In this document: positions 26,581 through 35,858 of the stretch, in pieces
Position numbering within the stretch: the first letter of the stretch is position 1
Layout: every line of letters starts with the position of its first letter
The notes under the pieces: model-generated
The model's database searches: none
Seen by the model: the letters and a program-made list of their open reading frames with translations, nothing else
Told to the model about the DNA's origin: nothing
Made by a program: the position numbers and the translations under genes
NCBI GenBank assembly: GCA_951812755.1
Contig: OX638329.1
Span: forward strand, 605,339 to 669,338
Length of the DNA stretch: 64,000 nucleotides
Direction of reading: 5' to 3'
Source of the DNA: an uncultured Latescibacterota bacterium
GTDB lineage: Bacteria > Latescibacterota > UBA2968

Positions 26581-27990
26581 GTGAAGATGCATATTGGTGG
26601 TCAATGGGTGGATAAGTCCGAGAAGATCGATGTGATCAATCCTTATGACAATTCGGTGGTGGATACGGTGCCAAAAGGCGATGCAGCAGATGCAGAGGTG
26701 GCGATTGCGACAGCCGTGCGAGGGGCCAGGGCGATGGCGGCTTTGACGGCTTATGAGCGGTATGAAATTTTGCATCGGGCTGTGAATTTGATGCATGAAC
26801 GGGTTGAGGATTTGGGGCGCACGATTACGCTGGAAGAGGGCAAGGTTCTGGCTGAGGGCATCGGCGAGGCCGGGCGGGCGATTGAGACGATGACGCTGGC
26901 TGCGGAGGAGTCCAAGCGGTTGTACGGCGAGACTATTCCGCTGGATGGTGGTTCGGGGGTGCGCGATCAGTTTGGTTTTACCCTGCGCGTGCCGTGTGGG
27001 GTGGTGCTGGCGATTACGCCGTTTAATTTTCCTCTGAATCTGGTGTGTCACAAGGTGGGGCCTGCGCTGGCTGCGGGCAATGCGGTGATTGTGAAGCCAG
27101 CAACGGATACGCCGCTTTCGGCGCTGAAGCTGGTGGAGATTTTGGTGGAGGCCGGTGTGCCTGCCGAGGCGGTGCAGTGTATTACGGGTCCGGGGGGCGA
27201 TTTGGGCAATGCGCTGTGTTCGGATAGCCGCGTGCGCAAGATCAGTTTTACGGGTAGCCGCGATGTGGGCGAGACGATTTGCAACGTGGCGGGGTTGAAG
27301 AAGGTGACGATGGAGCTTGGGTCCAACGCGCCTTTGATTGTGATGCCCGATGCGGATCTGGATCAGGTGGCTGCTGCGACGGCAGCATCGGGTTTTGCCA
27401 ATGCGGGGCAGGTGTGCATTTCGGCGCAGCGGGTGATTGTCAATGATGCGGTGTACGGCGATTTTATCGATGCGTTGACGCCAAGGGTCGAGGCGCTGAC
27501 GACGGGCAATCCCATTGCTGATGGCGTGGCGATGGGGCCGATGGTGAGAGAGCGCGATGCCGAGCGCGTGCAGGCGTGGATTCAGGATGCGGTGGGTGCA
27601 GGCGCGCGTCTCGTGACGGGCGGCGAGCGCGATGGTGCGATTTATCAGCCGACGATTCTCGCCGATGTGGATCCGAGTATGAAAATTTCGTGCGATGAGT
27701 TGTTTGGGCCTGCGGTGGGTATTACGCGGTTTGACGATATTGACGCGGCTATTGCGATGGCGAATGATACGAATTACGGTTTGAGTGCTGCGTTGTTTAC
27801 CGAGAATATCCACTGGGCAATGCGGTTTGCGCGGGAGGTTCATTCGGGCAATATCCACGTCAATTGGGGTACGCAGTGGCGTGCGGATTTGATGCCTTAC
27901 GGTGGGCTGAAGGATAGTGGGATGGGCAAGGAGGGTCCGAAGTACGCGGTGGAGGAGATGACGGAGACGAAGATGGTGGTGTTTCATTAA
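26581..27990 (+). CDS. NAD(P)-dependent aldehyde dehydrogenase
   Basis: 469 residues; GTG start with a consensus AAGGAGGT five bases upstream. Signatures in order: ITPFNFPLNLVCHKVGPALA (cofactor and Asn), FTGSRDVGE, MELGSNAPLIV (general-base Glu) and GQVCISAQR (catalytic Cys), then ELFGPAVGITRF and YGGLKDSGMGKEG. The enzyme oxidises an aldehyde to a carboxylate. It most resembles the lactaldehyde/succinate-semialdehyde group; the substrate is not resolved. It is adjacent to the DHDPS-like gene on the same strand (114 bp apart), so the two may serve one catabolic route. Confidence 0.92.
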   Translation: MKMHIGGQWVDKSEKIDVINPYDNSVVDTVPKGDAADAEVAIATAVRGARAMAALTAYERYEILHRAVNLMHERVEDLGRTITLEEGKVLAEGIGEAGRAIETMTLAAEESKRLYGETIPLDGGSGVRDQFGFTLRVPCGVVLAITPFNFPLNLVCHKVGPALAAGNAVIVKPATDTPLSALKLVEILVEAGVPAEAVQCITGPGGDLGNALCSDSRVRKISFTGSRDVGETICNVAGLKKVTMELGSNAPLIVMPDADLDQVAAATAASGFANAGQVCISAQRVIVNDAVYGDFIDALTPRVEALTTGNPIADGVAMGPMVRERDAERVQAWIQDAVGAGARLVTGGERDGAIYQPTILADVDPSMKISCDELFGPAVGITRFDDIDAAIAMANDTNYGLSAALFTENIHWAMRFAREVHSGNIHVNWGTQWRADLMPYGGLKDSGMGKEGPKYAVEEMTETKMVVFH

Positions 27991-28005
27991 GTTGTCTATA
28001 CGTGG

Positions 28006-28031
28006 GGTGCGTACTTTATGGAGTACGCACC
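28006..28031 (+). terminator. Hairpin after the aldehyde dehydrogenase gene
   Basis: Perfect 10-bp stem GGTGCGTACT/AGTACGCACC with a 6-nt loop. No real T-run follows, so it is only a possible terminator or processing stem. Confidence 0.45.
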
Positions 28032-28052
28032 TCATTAAAAGGATAATCCGAG

Positions 28053-28421
28053 ATGGCTCTTACGGATCGAGATTTGAGCATCACAAATGAATTGACAAAT
28101 AGGTTGCTCTCGATAGATGCCGAACATCGGATCCGCAAGGTTATTTTGTACGGTTCTCGCGTTCGGGGAACGGCCAGTGTCGATAGTGATTATGACATTT
28201 TGGTGATTGAAAAAGATCCGGTGGCAAAACGAGATGAAATGCGCCGTTTCCGCCGAGCATTGCGTTCTTTACCCTGCGAACTGGACTTATGGGTTATGGG
28301 AAGTCGAGAATTTGAAGAAACCAAAGAAGTTATTGGTGGCATGGCGTTCCCTGCTCACAAATACGGTCAGGTGCTTTATGAACCATTTAAAATCATATCT
28401 GGCACAAGGAAGACCAATTGA
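28053..28421 (+). CDS. MNT-type minimal nucleotidyltransferase
   Basis: 122 residues; AAGGA before the ATG. It shows the pol-beta-like signature VILYGSRVRGTASVDSDYDI: GSx(10)DxD with the catalytic Asp pair, and a later Asp in CELDLWVM. Such MntA-like proteins usually pair with a HEPN protein, as toxin-antitoxin modules in which the nucleotidyltransferase AMPylates the HEPN toxin. No HEPN gene is adjacent; instead a 47-codon frame overlaps the stop codon. Confidence 0.87.
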   Translation: MALTDRDLSITNELTNRLLSIDAEHRIRKVILYGSRVRGTASVDSDYDILVIEKDPVAKRDEMRRFRRALRSLPCELDLWVMGSREFEETKEVIGGMAFPAHKYGQVLYEPFKIISGTRKTN

Positions 28422-28561
28422 TCCAGAAGGGTGAAACTAAAACTCAGGAAAATTCACGGGATGAACTTGCCCGGGATATTAAAGAGGCGAATCGAGAGTT
28501 TCGAGAAGGAAAGGCTTTGCCAACAACGCCCGATGATCTCATGAAAGAGATTACATCGTGA
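28418..28561 (+). CDS. Tiny partner protein overlapping the MNT gene
   Basis: 47 residues, below usual ORF cut-offs. The TTG start overlaps the MNT stop (TTGA), with AAGGA seven bases upstream inside the MNT gene, indicating translational coupling. The sequence is charged and helical (ELARDIKEANREFREGKALP) and ends TPDDLMKEITS. That resembles the C-terminal part of small antitoxin-like proteins, but no family can be assigned. A strong terminator follows 12 bp later, so the two-gene unit ends here. Confidence 0.6.
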   Translation: MIQKGETKTQENSRDELARDIKEANREFREGKALPTTPDDLMKEITS

Positions 28562-28572
28562 TGAGATATATT

Positions 28573-28607
28573 AAAAAACGGCTCCTTACAAGGAGCCGTT
28601 TTTTTTT
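28573..28607. terminator. Bidirectional rho-independent terminator
   Basis: A-run, CGGCTCCT/AGGAGCCG stem and T-run. It serves the MNT operon on + and the sulfatase on -, whose stop codon overlaps its edge. Confidence 0.9.
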
Positions 28608-30147
28608 ACCAGTTTTCGACTGGTCCAGCATAAGGCGCGTGTTCAAATCGACAGGGTGATTCCACGAGGCGCGGGTCGTTTTGTTCGCGAAGGATTTGCA
28701 TGAGTGCGGTGGAGAGTTCTTTGCGGATGGGGTCGTATTCGGGGTCGTCGGCGATGTTGTTCATGTAGTGCGGGTCAACGCGCAGGTCGTAGAGTTCTTC
28801 ACGCGGGCGTTTGCCAAAGCCGATTTCGAATAGTTCCTGTACGTCTTGTTCTGCGCGGTGGTGAATCATATAGGATTTTGTGGGGCTGGCGTCCATGTCG
28901 GGATAGGCGATGAAGGTTTTCCCCGTCAGGTCTTCGGCAGAAGGGGCTTCTGCATGGAGGTCGTCGAGTCCCTGCGGATCACCCATGGGCCAGCGGTCGG
29001 GTGCAAAGTTGTGGATGTAGAGAAAGTCGCTGGTGCGGATGGCGCGTTGCGGATAGGGCAGTTGGCCTTCTCTTGCGGTGCCAACGTGCCGTTCTCGTCC
29101 GGTGATGACAAAGGTGCGGTCGGGATCGACAAGGCCGCTCTGGTCGCTTTTGAGAACGGGGAGCAGGCTTTTGCCGGTCATGGTATTGGGGATGTTTGCG
29201 CCTGCGGCTTCGAGGAATGTGGGGGCGAGGTCCATGAGGTTGACAAAGTCTTCAACGGTGCGTCCTGCGGGGATGTTGTTGGGCCAGCGCGCGGCAAGGG
29301 TGACTTCGCAGCCGATGTCGTAGAGGTTGCATTTGCCGCGTGGAAAGCCCGGTATGCCGTGGTCGCCGCTGACGACGATGAGGGTGTTGTCGAGTTCGCC
29401 GATTTCTTCGAGGCGCTGGATTAAGACGCCCAGGCCAGCGTCAACGGCCTGACATTCGCCGAGGTAGTCGCATACGTCTTCGCGGATGTCGTGTACATCG
29501 GGGAGGAAGTCGGGTAAGCGGCCTTTGAGGTCGTCGGGTTCCAGACCCCACACAGCTTTGCCTGAGCCGCGTTCCCAGGAGCGGTGGGTGTTGGTGGGTC
29601 CCCACCAGTAGCAGAAGGGTGTGTTCTGGGGACGTGCGTCAAGGAATGAGTCGAAGTTGTCGCGGGTTTCGTTCAGGAGTGCTTGTTTGGCGCCTTCAAC
29701 GCCTAATTCGTCGGCGTTTTTGGTTACCCAGTGGGAGAATCTGCGGTAGTTGTTGCCGGCGGTTTCGTAGCGGGTTCGGTCGGCGCCATAAGGGGCATTG
29801 GCGGCTTTTCCGGGGGACCAGACTTTGTAGGTGTAGCCGATGTGGTATCCGGCTTTTTCGAGTTCGAGGGGGTAGGTGGGGATGCTTTCGTCCCATATTG
29901 CACCTTGCAAGATCGCGCCGAGGCCGGTTTGCCAGAAGTATTGTCCAGAGAGGATGGAGCTTCGGCAGGGGGTGCAACTCGGTGCTGGTACAAAGGCGTT
30001 GGTGAATAATGCGCCTTCGCGGGCTATGCGGTCAAAGTTGGGGGTGTCGATGAGCTGGTTGAGGGAGTTGGGGCCTTCAATGCGCTGATACGCGCTGGCG
30101 TAACGCCCCCAGTCGTCGGCAAAAGCAAAGAGGATGTTGGGTTGCAT
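28606..30147 (-). CDS. Type I sulfatase (CxPCR variant)
   Basis: 513 residues from ATG 30147, which has GGAG six bases upstream; the frame's longer version (to 30249) enters the intergenic terminator and is rejected. QPNILFAFADDWGR gives the metal Asp pair. SCTPCRSSILSGQ is the formylglycine motif in its C-x-P-C-R form, common in bacterial sulfatases. VVSGDHGIPGFPRGKCNLYD is the second metal site. No signal peptide is seen. It is the second sulfatase in the window, suggesting use of sulfated glycans together with the glycosidase at 21005. Confidence 0.93.
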   Translation of the reverse strand: MQPNILFAFADDWGRYASAYQRIEGPNSLNQLIDTPNFDRIAREGALFTNAFVPAPSCTPCRSSILSGQYFWQTGLGAILQGAIWDESIPTYPLELEKAGYHIGYTYKVWSPGKAANAPYGADRTRYETAGNNYRRFSHWVTKNADELGVEGAKQALLNETRDNFDSFLDARPQNTPFCYWWGPTNTHRSWERGSGKAVWGLEPDDLKGRLPDFLPDVHDIREDVCDYLGECQAVDAGLGVLIQRLEEIGELDNTLIVVSGDHGIPGFPRGKCNLYDIGCEVTLAARWPNNIPAGRTVEDFVNLMDLAPTFLEAAGANIPNTMTGKSLLPVLKSDQSGLVDPDRTFVITGRERHVGTAREGQLPYPQRAIRTSDFLYIHNFAPDRWPMGDPQGLDDLHAEAPSAEDLTGKTFIAYPDMDASPTKSYMIHHRAEQDVQELFEIGFGKRPREELYDLRVDPHYMNNIADDPEYDPIRKELSTALMQILREQNDPRLVESPCRFEHAPYAGPVENW

Positions 30148-30224
30148 GAAAGTCTCCGTATTGATGAAGAGGTGATTGCTTAAAAAGTATAAACAGCCAC
30201 AGGTATAAGGATATTTATACAAAG

Positions 30225-30263
30225 AAAAACGCCGCGCTGGTATAACCAAGCGGGGCGTTTTTT
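30225..30263 (-). terminator. Terminator of the four-gene accessory operon
   Basis: AAAAACGCC/GGCGTTTTT outer stem with an imperfect inner stem, about 85 bp after the Gp37/Gp68-like stop. It is T-rich on the minus strand. Confidence 0.7.
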
Positions 30264-30347
30264 ACAAGAGCACCCCAAGGTACCAAAGTAAAAGAGAACA
30301 TTTTATTTCTTTAACACTTCATTAGGATGAGCTTAATCAGAGGTCAT

Positions 30348-31115
30348 TTAGAATAATGATGTCTGTAAGGTCTGTTCTTGATAGGACGACAGGCTTGAAG
30401 AACGAGAGAAGACCGGAGGCATTTCGTTCCATTCGCGACCCTCCAATAACCGTCCAGCCTTTTTTTTATTTGTACCTCCCCATTGTTTAAAAAAGAACGG
30501 GACCTTAGCATCTAAGCACTGATCTCGGATATTGATAACCCATTCCTCTTTCATGATACGGCTGCGTGGTCCCGATTCACCGCCGACAATCACCCAATCA
30601 ATCTGGTTGAGTTCCAAATTATCAATAGGCCCGAGAAGTGGTTCTATTGAAAGAAATTTGATAAAGGCATTGGTCGTTCTGAGGCAATCAATACGCCAAG
30701 TGTAATCACAATTCTCGACGCTAACACCCATCCAAACATTATTGGGCCAATCGATGAACTCAGAAACTTGCTGCAGGCGGTCTGCTCGTTTGGAGAGTAT
30801 CTGAAATTCATGCCAGTAAGCCTTTCTCATTACATCGAAGCACTTCTGGATAAAGGAGATAGGCACATCTTTGTGAAACATATCGCTCATAGAATTTACA
30901 AAAACGATTCGTGGTTTCTTCCACTTCAGTGGCAGTTCCAACATATGCTCGTGAAGCGCGAGGTCGAATCCATTTTTGTAGTTCCGATTGCTCATTGCCT
31001 GTAAGCGTTTTGCCATCCTTTCAGCATAGCAAAATTTACAGCCAGGGCTGATCTTAGTGCATCCGGTTAAAGGGTTCCAAGTCGCCTCAGTCCACTCGAT
31101 CTTTGATTTTGTCAT
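30348..31115 (-). CDS. Three-Cys-motif Gp37/Gp68 (DUF5131) family protein
   Basis: 255 residues. The N-terminus [30 protein letters not shown] carries the three-Cys motif CX6CX2C of the phage Gp37/Gp68 (PF07505-like) family, which recalls the radical-SAM cluster motif with different spacing; here it is at residues about 19-29. [31 protein letters not shown] and [10 protein letters not shown] follow as family hallmarks. It starts in a TAATG overlap with the upstream tcmP stop codon, so the two are translationally coupled, as expected for the known pairing with TcmP. The biochemical role is not established. It is the last gene of a four-gene operon with a restriction-modification pair. Confidence 0.9.
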   Translation of the reverse strand: MTKSKIEWTEATWNPLTGCTKISPGCKFCYAERMAKRLQAMSNRNYKNGFDLALHEHMLELPLKWKKPRIVFVNSMSDMFHKDVPISFIQKCFDVMRKAYWHEFQILSKRADRLQQVSEFIDWPNNVWMGVSVENCDYTWRIDCLRTTNAFIKFLSIEPLLGPIDNLELNQIDWVIVGGESGPRSRIMKEEWVINIRDQCLDAKVPFFFKQWGGTNKKKAGRLLEGREWNEMPPVFSRSSSLSSYQEQTLQTSLF

Positions 31116-31957
31116 TACATAGCTCCCCTGTACTGTGAAAAAATATCTTCGACAATATTCGCTGCAACTGGCTGCTGTGAAGCAAAAAAGAGGTAGTAAA
31201 GCGTTGCATCTGTCGAATTTTTCAAGGGGAGGGGGGAAGGTACATATTGGAAACCTGCTTTTTCTTTGAGCCGGGCTTGAAATGCACGGGCCACACTGTC
31301 ATTATCGGCGACTTTTTCGATTGCTGTATTATCGAAAAGATGAATCTGTTGTGGCTCGGAATAAACAATATCACGCCAAGACTCATCGCCCCAAAAGGCA
31401 TTCATCCGATTGATATTGTTTTGTGAAACCTTTTCGGGGTGTCGCCAAAATACATTTCGATTCATGTCCATTGTGGGGAAGTTCAGAAATATTTCTACAC
31501 TTTTCATCTGGCCGGCTTGGAAAATAACCTCCCAATTTAAATTCAATCTGTAGGGATCCAGCAGGCAAAGGGCTCTTCGATAGTCTCTATATTGTACTTC
31601 GGGGAAGATACGATTTACCAATAAGTTATTACAGTCTCCATTGCTAATATGGACACGATCATGGTTTTGGGCAAGGAGTTTCAACATGTCTGTTTTATCG
31701 CTGTCCATATCGATGAAGTAATAATCATCAAAGCGTGGTTCAGTTCCAAGGGCTATCCAAGGGCTACCTTGTATAACCCGATCTTTGTCTGTTTTAGAAA
31801 GGTGAAAACCCGGTCCTGAGAAAGCATCGATATAGGTGTGGGAAAGATTGTTTTTTTTGGATAATATCACGGAATATGCATGTGCATATTTCTGAATAAT
31901 CTCCAGCTTTATTTCTGACCAAGAACCGATTTCATCTATGTTTTCAAACTCTGCCAT
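31115..31957 (-). CDS. tcmP: Three-Cys-motif partner protein
   Basis: 280 residues. The N-terminal half has a methyltransferase-like Rossmann pattern: [12 protein letters not shown] (motif I-like), [26 protein letters not shown] and [13 protein letters not shown]. These match the TcmP family, which regularly neighbours three-Cys Gp37/Gp68 proteins. The C-terminal half is variable. The gene begins 22 bp after the endonuclease gene and overlaps the next gene at TAATG. The role is unknown; the fold suggests an AdoMet-dependent or nucleotide-modifying activity, which is inference. Confidence 0.87.
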   Translation of the reverse strand: MAEFENIDEIGSWSEIKLEIIQKYAHAYSVILSKKNNLSHTYIDAFSGPGFHLSKTDKDRVIQGSPWIALGTEPRFDDYYFIDMDSDKTDMLKLLAQNHDRVHISNGDCNNLLVNRIFPEVQYRDYRRALCLLDPYRLNLNWEVIFQAGQMKSVEIFLNFPTMDMNRNVFWRHPEKVSQNNINRMNAFWGDESWRDIVYSEPQQIHLFDNTAIEKVADNDSVARAFQARLKEKAGFQYVPSPLPLKNSTDATLYYLFFASQQPVAANIVEDIFSQYRGAM

Positions 31958-31979
31958 AGCGTTTCGTTTTTCATAATTA

Positions 31980-32720
31980 TCACGTACCGTCAGACGAATT
32001 AAATTGAACTATCTTCTCCCACAAAATTTGTCCTTCCCAATCACAAAAGGCTTGCATAAACTCCATAGTAAATTTGTTGACGACCTTACTGTACTCATTC
32101 AAAAACTGATCATTCTTTTCTTTCGCTTTATGCCCAAGCGGCTCAATAATCTCAGTATATAAAGACTCATTTCCCGAAATAAATGACCAAAACTGCTGTC
32201 CGCACAATTTGAAATAATCTCCTTTATCCGGCCGATTATCTCTGCCATAGCAACATCCATTGACGGCCACTATGTTTATTTGAGAATAAACATTGGTTCC
32301 CAAAACCCTTTTAGCTTTACTGAAATTATCCCGCATCTTTTTAATTTGACTACTATTTCCCCAGTTTGGGCCAGATTTGATAGAGACGATATATTTTGTT
32401 TCATTTTGTTCAAATTCCAGATCAATCCCTTCTGCCGAGGACTTTCTTCCACCAAATACTTGCTCACATACAAAAATAGCCAGACCTTCCAGGAATCCTC
32501 CAAATAATCCTTCTTCTGAAGAAGACAAAAATGCGTCCAGAATATTTTTTACGAAATCACCTGCGGTAGTGATGTTTTTTGCCTTAAATAGATAGGGGTT
32601 TTTTCGTCTGAGAACGTTTTCCAGCCTTAGTGTCTCGAGCTTTTCCAGGCGGCTCTGATGAAACCGAGGAATATTGGCCTCAACGTATTCGACAATTTCA
32701 AGCTGTGTGATGGGTTTCAT
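31980..32720 (-). CDS. PmeII-family type II restriction endonuclease
   Basis: About 246 residues from ATG 32720 (MKPITQLEIVEYVEANI). The longer frame reading from 32831 runs inside the methyltransferase gene and is rejected. The start lies 23 bp within the end of the methyltransferase gene, a typical coupled overlap. It resembles PmeII-type enzymes: RLENVLRRKNPYLFKAKN, then EGIDLEFEQNETKYIVSIKSG, a PD-(D/E)XK-like core (Asp...IKSG), then NSSQIKKMRDNF and IVAVNGCCYG. It should cleave unmethylated DNA at the site protected by the upstream methyltransferase; the recognition sequence is unknown. Confidence 0.82.
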   Translation of the reverse strand: MKPITQLEIVEYVEANIPRFHQSRLEKLETLRLENVLRRKNPYLFKAKNITTAGDFVKNILDAFLSSSEEGLFGGFLEGLAIFVCEQVFGGRKSSAEGIDLEFEQNETKYIVSIKSGPNWGNSSQIKKMRDNFSKAKRVLGTNVYSQINIVAVNGCCYGRDNRPDKGDYFKLCGQQFWSFISGNESLYTEIIEPLGHKAKEKNDQFLNEYSKVVNKFTMEFMQAFCDWEGQILWEKIVQFNSSDGT

Positions 32721-33588
32721 AGGAGGCTTTTTCTTCAAAAAGAGTGAATTGTTCTGGCGTAACATTTTTTTTTGCCAATTTATAGTTTTCCGGCAAAATT
32801 TCAATTCCCATCGAGTTTCTACCCATTTCAAGAGCTACTTGGCACGTTGTACCCGAACCTGCAAATGGATCAAGCACCCAATCGCGCTCTTTAGTAAAGA
32901 GTTTTATAAACCATTCGGGCAGTGTTTTGGGGAATGCCGCGCTGTGATTTTTATTTTGGCATTCTGTTGCCAGGTGAAGGACATTGGTCGGATACACTTT
33001 ATCTCGTCCCTGCCAGTTGGATACATTTTTCCCAAATCCACTTTGTGCTTTGGATTCATCTCGGGTTTTGTCTGTCACGCTCAAGTTTTTCAATCGGGCG
33101 TCTGCCCAATCACCCACTGGTACCATGACCTCTTCTTGATACATATTAAATTTTTTATTCTTATTAAATTGCAAGCAGCGTTCCCACGCATCGCGGAACC
33201 TATTGGGCCATTTTCCAGGATAACAATTTTTTTTGTGCCAGATAAATTCTTCTGTCCATAACCATCCTTGTTCTCTCATCGCTAGAATCAACTTCAATAC
33301 ATAGGTATGTCGCTCTCCGTTGATTGCTTTCTCTTTAATATTTAATATAAATGTTCCCGTAGGTTTCAGAACTCTGAGCATTTCTTGTGTTTTGGGCAAA
33401 AACCACTCGACGTACTTATCTGGCTTAATCCCGCCATAGGTTTTTGCTCGACTATCGGCATAGGGGGGAGATGTGACAATCAAATCAAATTGATTGTCTG
33501 GGATTTCCGAAAGCACTTTCAGACAGTCTCCGAGACGAATATCTGTCTCAATTTTTTGACCTGCTGTCGCAGTTGTACACCTCTCCAT
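32698..33588 (-). CDS. Type II DNA methyltransferase (SPPY, beta class)
   Basis: 296 residues; GGGAG precedes ATG 33588. Motif IV LIVTSPPYADSR at about residue 40 precedes motif I WVLDPFAGSGTTCQVALEMG (about 240), the beta-class permutation. SPPY is typical of N4-cytosine or N6-adenine methylation. It heads the operon methyltransferase-endonuclease-tcmP-Gp37/68. The whole unit is visibly AT-richer than the flanking sulfatase and oxidoreductase genes, suggesting transfer. No C (controller) protein gene is seen. Confidence 0.92.
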   Translation of the reverse strand: MERCTTATAGQKIETDIRLGDCLKVLSEIPDNQFDLIVTSPPYADSRAKTYGGIKPDKYVEWFLPKTQEMLRVLKPTGTFILNIKEKAINGERHTYVLKLILAMREQGWLWTEEFIWHKKNCYPGKWPNRFRDAWERCLQFNKNKKFNMYQEEVMVPVGDWADARLKNLSVTDKTRDESKAQSGFGKNVSNWQGRDKVYPTNVLHLATECQNKNHSAAFPKTLPEWFIKLFTKERDWVLDPFAGSGTTCQVALEMGRNSMGIEILPENYKLAKKNVTPEQFTLFEEKASYETHHTA

Positions 33589-33666
33589 AGAAATCTCCCT
33601 AATGCATGCTTTTTTAAAGGATACAATACCTTCCTATCCTTAATATACTCACCCAATGTCGATTTA

Positions 33667-35013
33667 TCAACCCGAGATCGCGTGTTGAGCCGCGTTTTCA
33701 CCTGCGATGAGGCCATACGCGAGGCCCATGCACAGGCCGCCTGTGTAGCCCCGGGTGTAGATGCCGCCGCAATCGGCACCAGCTGCGTAGAGGCCCGGGA
33801 TGGGCTGGTCGTTTTTGTCCAGGACTTGCGCTTGGGCATTGACTTTGGCACCGCCGTAGGTAAAGGTGATGCCGGGGAGTGTGCGGATGGCGTAATAGGG
33901 CGGTGTGTTGAGAGGGATGAGGCCGCCGGTTTTTGGTATTGAGAGGGTTTGGCCGTTGCCAGTGGCGCAGGCGGTGGTGTATTCGGATATTGTTTTTTCG
34001 AATGTGTGGGCGGGGATGTGCCAGCGGTTGGTCAATGCGCGGGCGAGTTCTTCAAGGGAAGCTGTTTCGAGGACTTCGCCGCCTGCTTCGCGGATGTTTT
34101 TGACGCGGTCGTTGTCCGGGGTGGGCCATTGCGAGAGTGCGTTCTGGTTGTCGCGGATGTGCTGGTCAAAGATGAGTATGGCGGTGGCCTGGGGTTGTTG
34201 GACGAGGGTGTGGCAGGTGACTTCGTCGCCTAAATATTCGTCGTCGAATCGCTCGCCTTTGAGGTTGATCAAGATGGCGTATTCGCTGAAGTCGGGTTTG
34301 ACTTTGAGGAAGTTGTGCAGTCCGACTTGTGCGGGTGGTGCGGGGAGGAGGTGACCGTAGAAGCGGTTTAATGGTTCTGTGGGTTGCGCGCCTGCTGCGA
34401 GTGCGCTTTGAAATCCGCCGCCGGTGTTTTGAGGTACGCCGCGGACGATCATGTGATCGGATTCTGCGCCGAAATACTGTGCGCGCAATTTGGGGTTGGC
34501 CTGATATCCGCCGGTTGATAGGATGACGGATTGGGCTGTTATTTCTGTTCGTGTGGTTTGTACGCCTGTGACGGGTTTGCCGTTGCCGCCGATGAGGCCG
34601 GTCAGGCCGGTGTGTGTGAGGATGGTGCCGCCCCTGTGTTGGAACTGGTAGCCGAGGATTTCCAGTGCGGTGCGCGCATCGGGTGTGAACTGGTAGATGG
34701 TGCGTTGAAATTTGTACGGTTTGTCTCCGCGCGCTTGCAGGGATACGCCCTGTTTGCGGAGCCATTCGATGCCTGTGTAGAAGTGGTCGATCAAGGCGGT
34801 GCCGAGTGCTGTGTCGCCATTGGGCTGCACTTTGAGCCATTCGTCTATGTTTTTTGCACACCAGATTGTGCCGCCCGATGCGGCTGCAGATCCGCCGATT
34901 GTTTCGGCTTTTTCGACGATGGCAACAGATGCGCCTTTTTCCCGAGCGCGCAACGCCGCACACAATCCGCCTATGCCCGCGCCCGCTACTATGACGTCGT
35001 AATGGTCAGACAT
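33667..35013 (-). CDS. FAD-dependent fumarate reductase/ketosteroid dehydrogenase-like flavoprotein
   Basis: 448 residues from ATG 35013 with AGGAG upstream. The N-terminal [19 protein letters not shown] is the FAD-binding GxGxxG Rossmann motif, followed by [37 protein letters not shown] at the C-terminus closes the FAD site. The arrangement matches the FrdA/SdhA-like soluble flavoproteins that reduce enoates or dehydrogenate steroids. The substrate is not identifiable. It lies between the restriction operon and the toxin-antitoxin remnants but has the GC content of the core genome. Confidence 0.88.
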   Translation of the reverse strand: MSDHYDVIVAGAGIGGLCAALRAREKGASVAIVEKAETIGGSAAASGGTIWCAKNIDEWLKVQPNGDTALGTALIDHFYTGIEWLRKQGVSLQARGDKPYKFQRTIYQFTPDARTALEILGYQFQHRGGTILTHTGLTGLIGGNGKPVTGVQTTRTEITAQSVILSTGGYQANPKLRAQYFGAESDHMIVRGVPQNTGGGFQSALAAGAQPTEPLNRFYGHLLPAPPAQVGLHNFLKVKPDFSEYAILINLKGERFDDEYLGDEVTCHTLVQQPQATAILIFDQHIRDNQNALSQWPTPDNDRVKNIREAGGEVLETASLEELARALTNRWHIPAHTFEKTISEYTTACATGNGQTLSIPKTGGLIPLNTPPYYAIRTLPGITFTYGGAKVNAQAQVLDKNDQPIPGLYAAGADCGGIYTRGYTGGLCMGLAYGLIAGENAAQHAISG

Positions 35014-35081
35014 CGTGTTTCTCCTGTGAATATCAGGGTGCATCCTAATACAGTTTATTCCCGCTGTCAAGGCAAAGAGAA

Positions 35082-35108
35082 AAGGAGGTGAGATTATCTC
35101 ACCTCCTT
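35082..35108. terminator. Perfect 12-bp hairpin containing a Shine-Dalgarno-like arm
   Basis: AAGGAGGTGAGA/TCTCACCTCCTT with a 3-nt loop, upstream of the flavoprotein gene. On the minus strand it is followed by TTTTCTC. It may terminate minus-strand readthrough. Confidence 0.5.
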
Positions 35109-35140
35109 CCTAAACTTCAATCACCCCTATCAACAGTGCC

Positions 35141-35172
35141 GTCATTGCGGCATGGTTTTAGCCGCAATCCAG
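35141..35172 (+). repeat. REP-like palindrome
   Basis: GTCATTGCGGCATGG...GCCGCAATCCAG variant, 58 bp upstream of the small BrnA-like gene. Confidence 0.85.
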
Positions 35173-35229
35173 TTTGTTTTTCTATATTATTACATTCTTT
35201 GATTATTTCAGCAAGGAGGGCAAGAAAAG

Positions 35230-35409
35230 ATGAACGAGAGATTTTCTGGTCGGAAGTCTAAGAACGAGAAGTCGCGGACAGACTTTGATTATTTGGATCG
35301 CGTGACAGATGAGGAGATCGACAAAGCGATAAAAGACGATCCCGATACCCTCACCCTTGATGATTGCGATATAACACAATTACGTGTTGTTTATCGAAAA
35401 AACGAGTGA
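35230..35409 (+). CDS. BrnA-like small antitoxin-type protein, copy 1
   Basis: 59 residues, just under common ORF cut-offs; CAAGGAGGG precedes the ATG. It begins MNERFSGRKSKNEKSRTDFD and contains VTDEEIDKAIKDDPDTL. The DEEI...AI..DPD pattern recalls BrnA antitoxins of BrnTA modules. It is nearly identical to the gene at 37353 (about six differences plus the last residues), including the leader. No BrnT toxin is adjacent to either copy, so both are orphans. Confidence 0.75.
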   Translation: MNERFSGRKSKNEKSRTDFDYLDRVTDEEIDKAIKDDPDTLTLDDCDITQLRVVYRKNE

Positions 35410-35606
35410 TTTGTCAGACGTTTGGCATGGGTATCAATTTGAGATCAAGAAGATAATATTACCATTCGAGCAACGGAATTGTCTCCTCTTCTCTTATAAG
35501 CGGCACATGATTACGCACATTCCAGAGAAGAATCTGATTATCCGATCCAAAATATATGAAGCCCGGAAACCAGGCCAATTCTAAACTTTCAACCGCGCTA
35601 TGTTCA

Positions 35607-35850
35607 GAAGCTGTTTTAAAATTAATACCTGATGTTACGCATGTCAGGCGTTTTGTCATGCTGAGCGTAGCCGAAGCATCTTTTCCACCTGAGTTGGTAA
35701 GAGATGAACTGGCCTGAGAGGCGGCCAGTTGTACCCCGCTCCTTCGACTCTGCTGCGCGGAGTTTATCTTGAGCGTAGCCGAAAGGCTCAGAATGACAGG
35801 GCAATAGAGCATAGCTGAGAAGGGGCAAAATGAGTTTTAAAACAGTCTCT
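35607..35850. mobile_element. MITE-like element, copy 1
   Basis: About 244 bp with imperfect terminal inverted repeats GAAGCTGTTTTAAAA and (reverse-complemented) GAGACTGTTTTAAAA. Inside are the palindrome AACTGGCCTGAGAGGCGGCC... and a TTATCTTGAGC-type stem. It is nearly identical to 47079-47297 in opposite orientation; this copy has an extra ~25 bp. It contains no real gene (the frames in it are shared, non-functional readings). Confidence 0.8.
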
Positions 35851-35858
35851 TAGAGCGG

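Noticed and set aside
26557-28035. 492-codon minus-strand frame opposite the aldehyde dehydrogenase gene
   Set aside because: It is the antisense shadow of a clear, signature-rich aldehyde dehydrogenase; its translation is Arg/His/Ile-rich low-complexity with no motifs.
34166-34963. 265-codon frame inside the flavoprotein gene
   Set aside because: Arg-rich out-of-frame reading of a well-supported FAD enzyme.
35459-35828. Minus-strand frames within 35459-35828 as genes
   Set aside because: They largely lie in the MITE-like element and recur as equally meaningless frames in its second copy.
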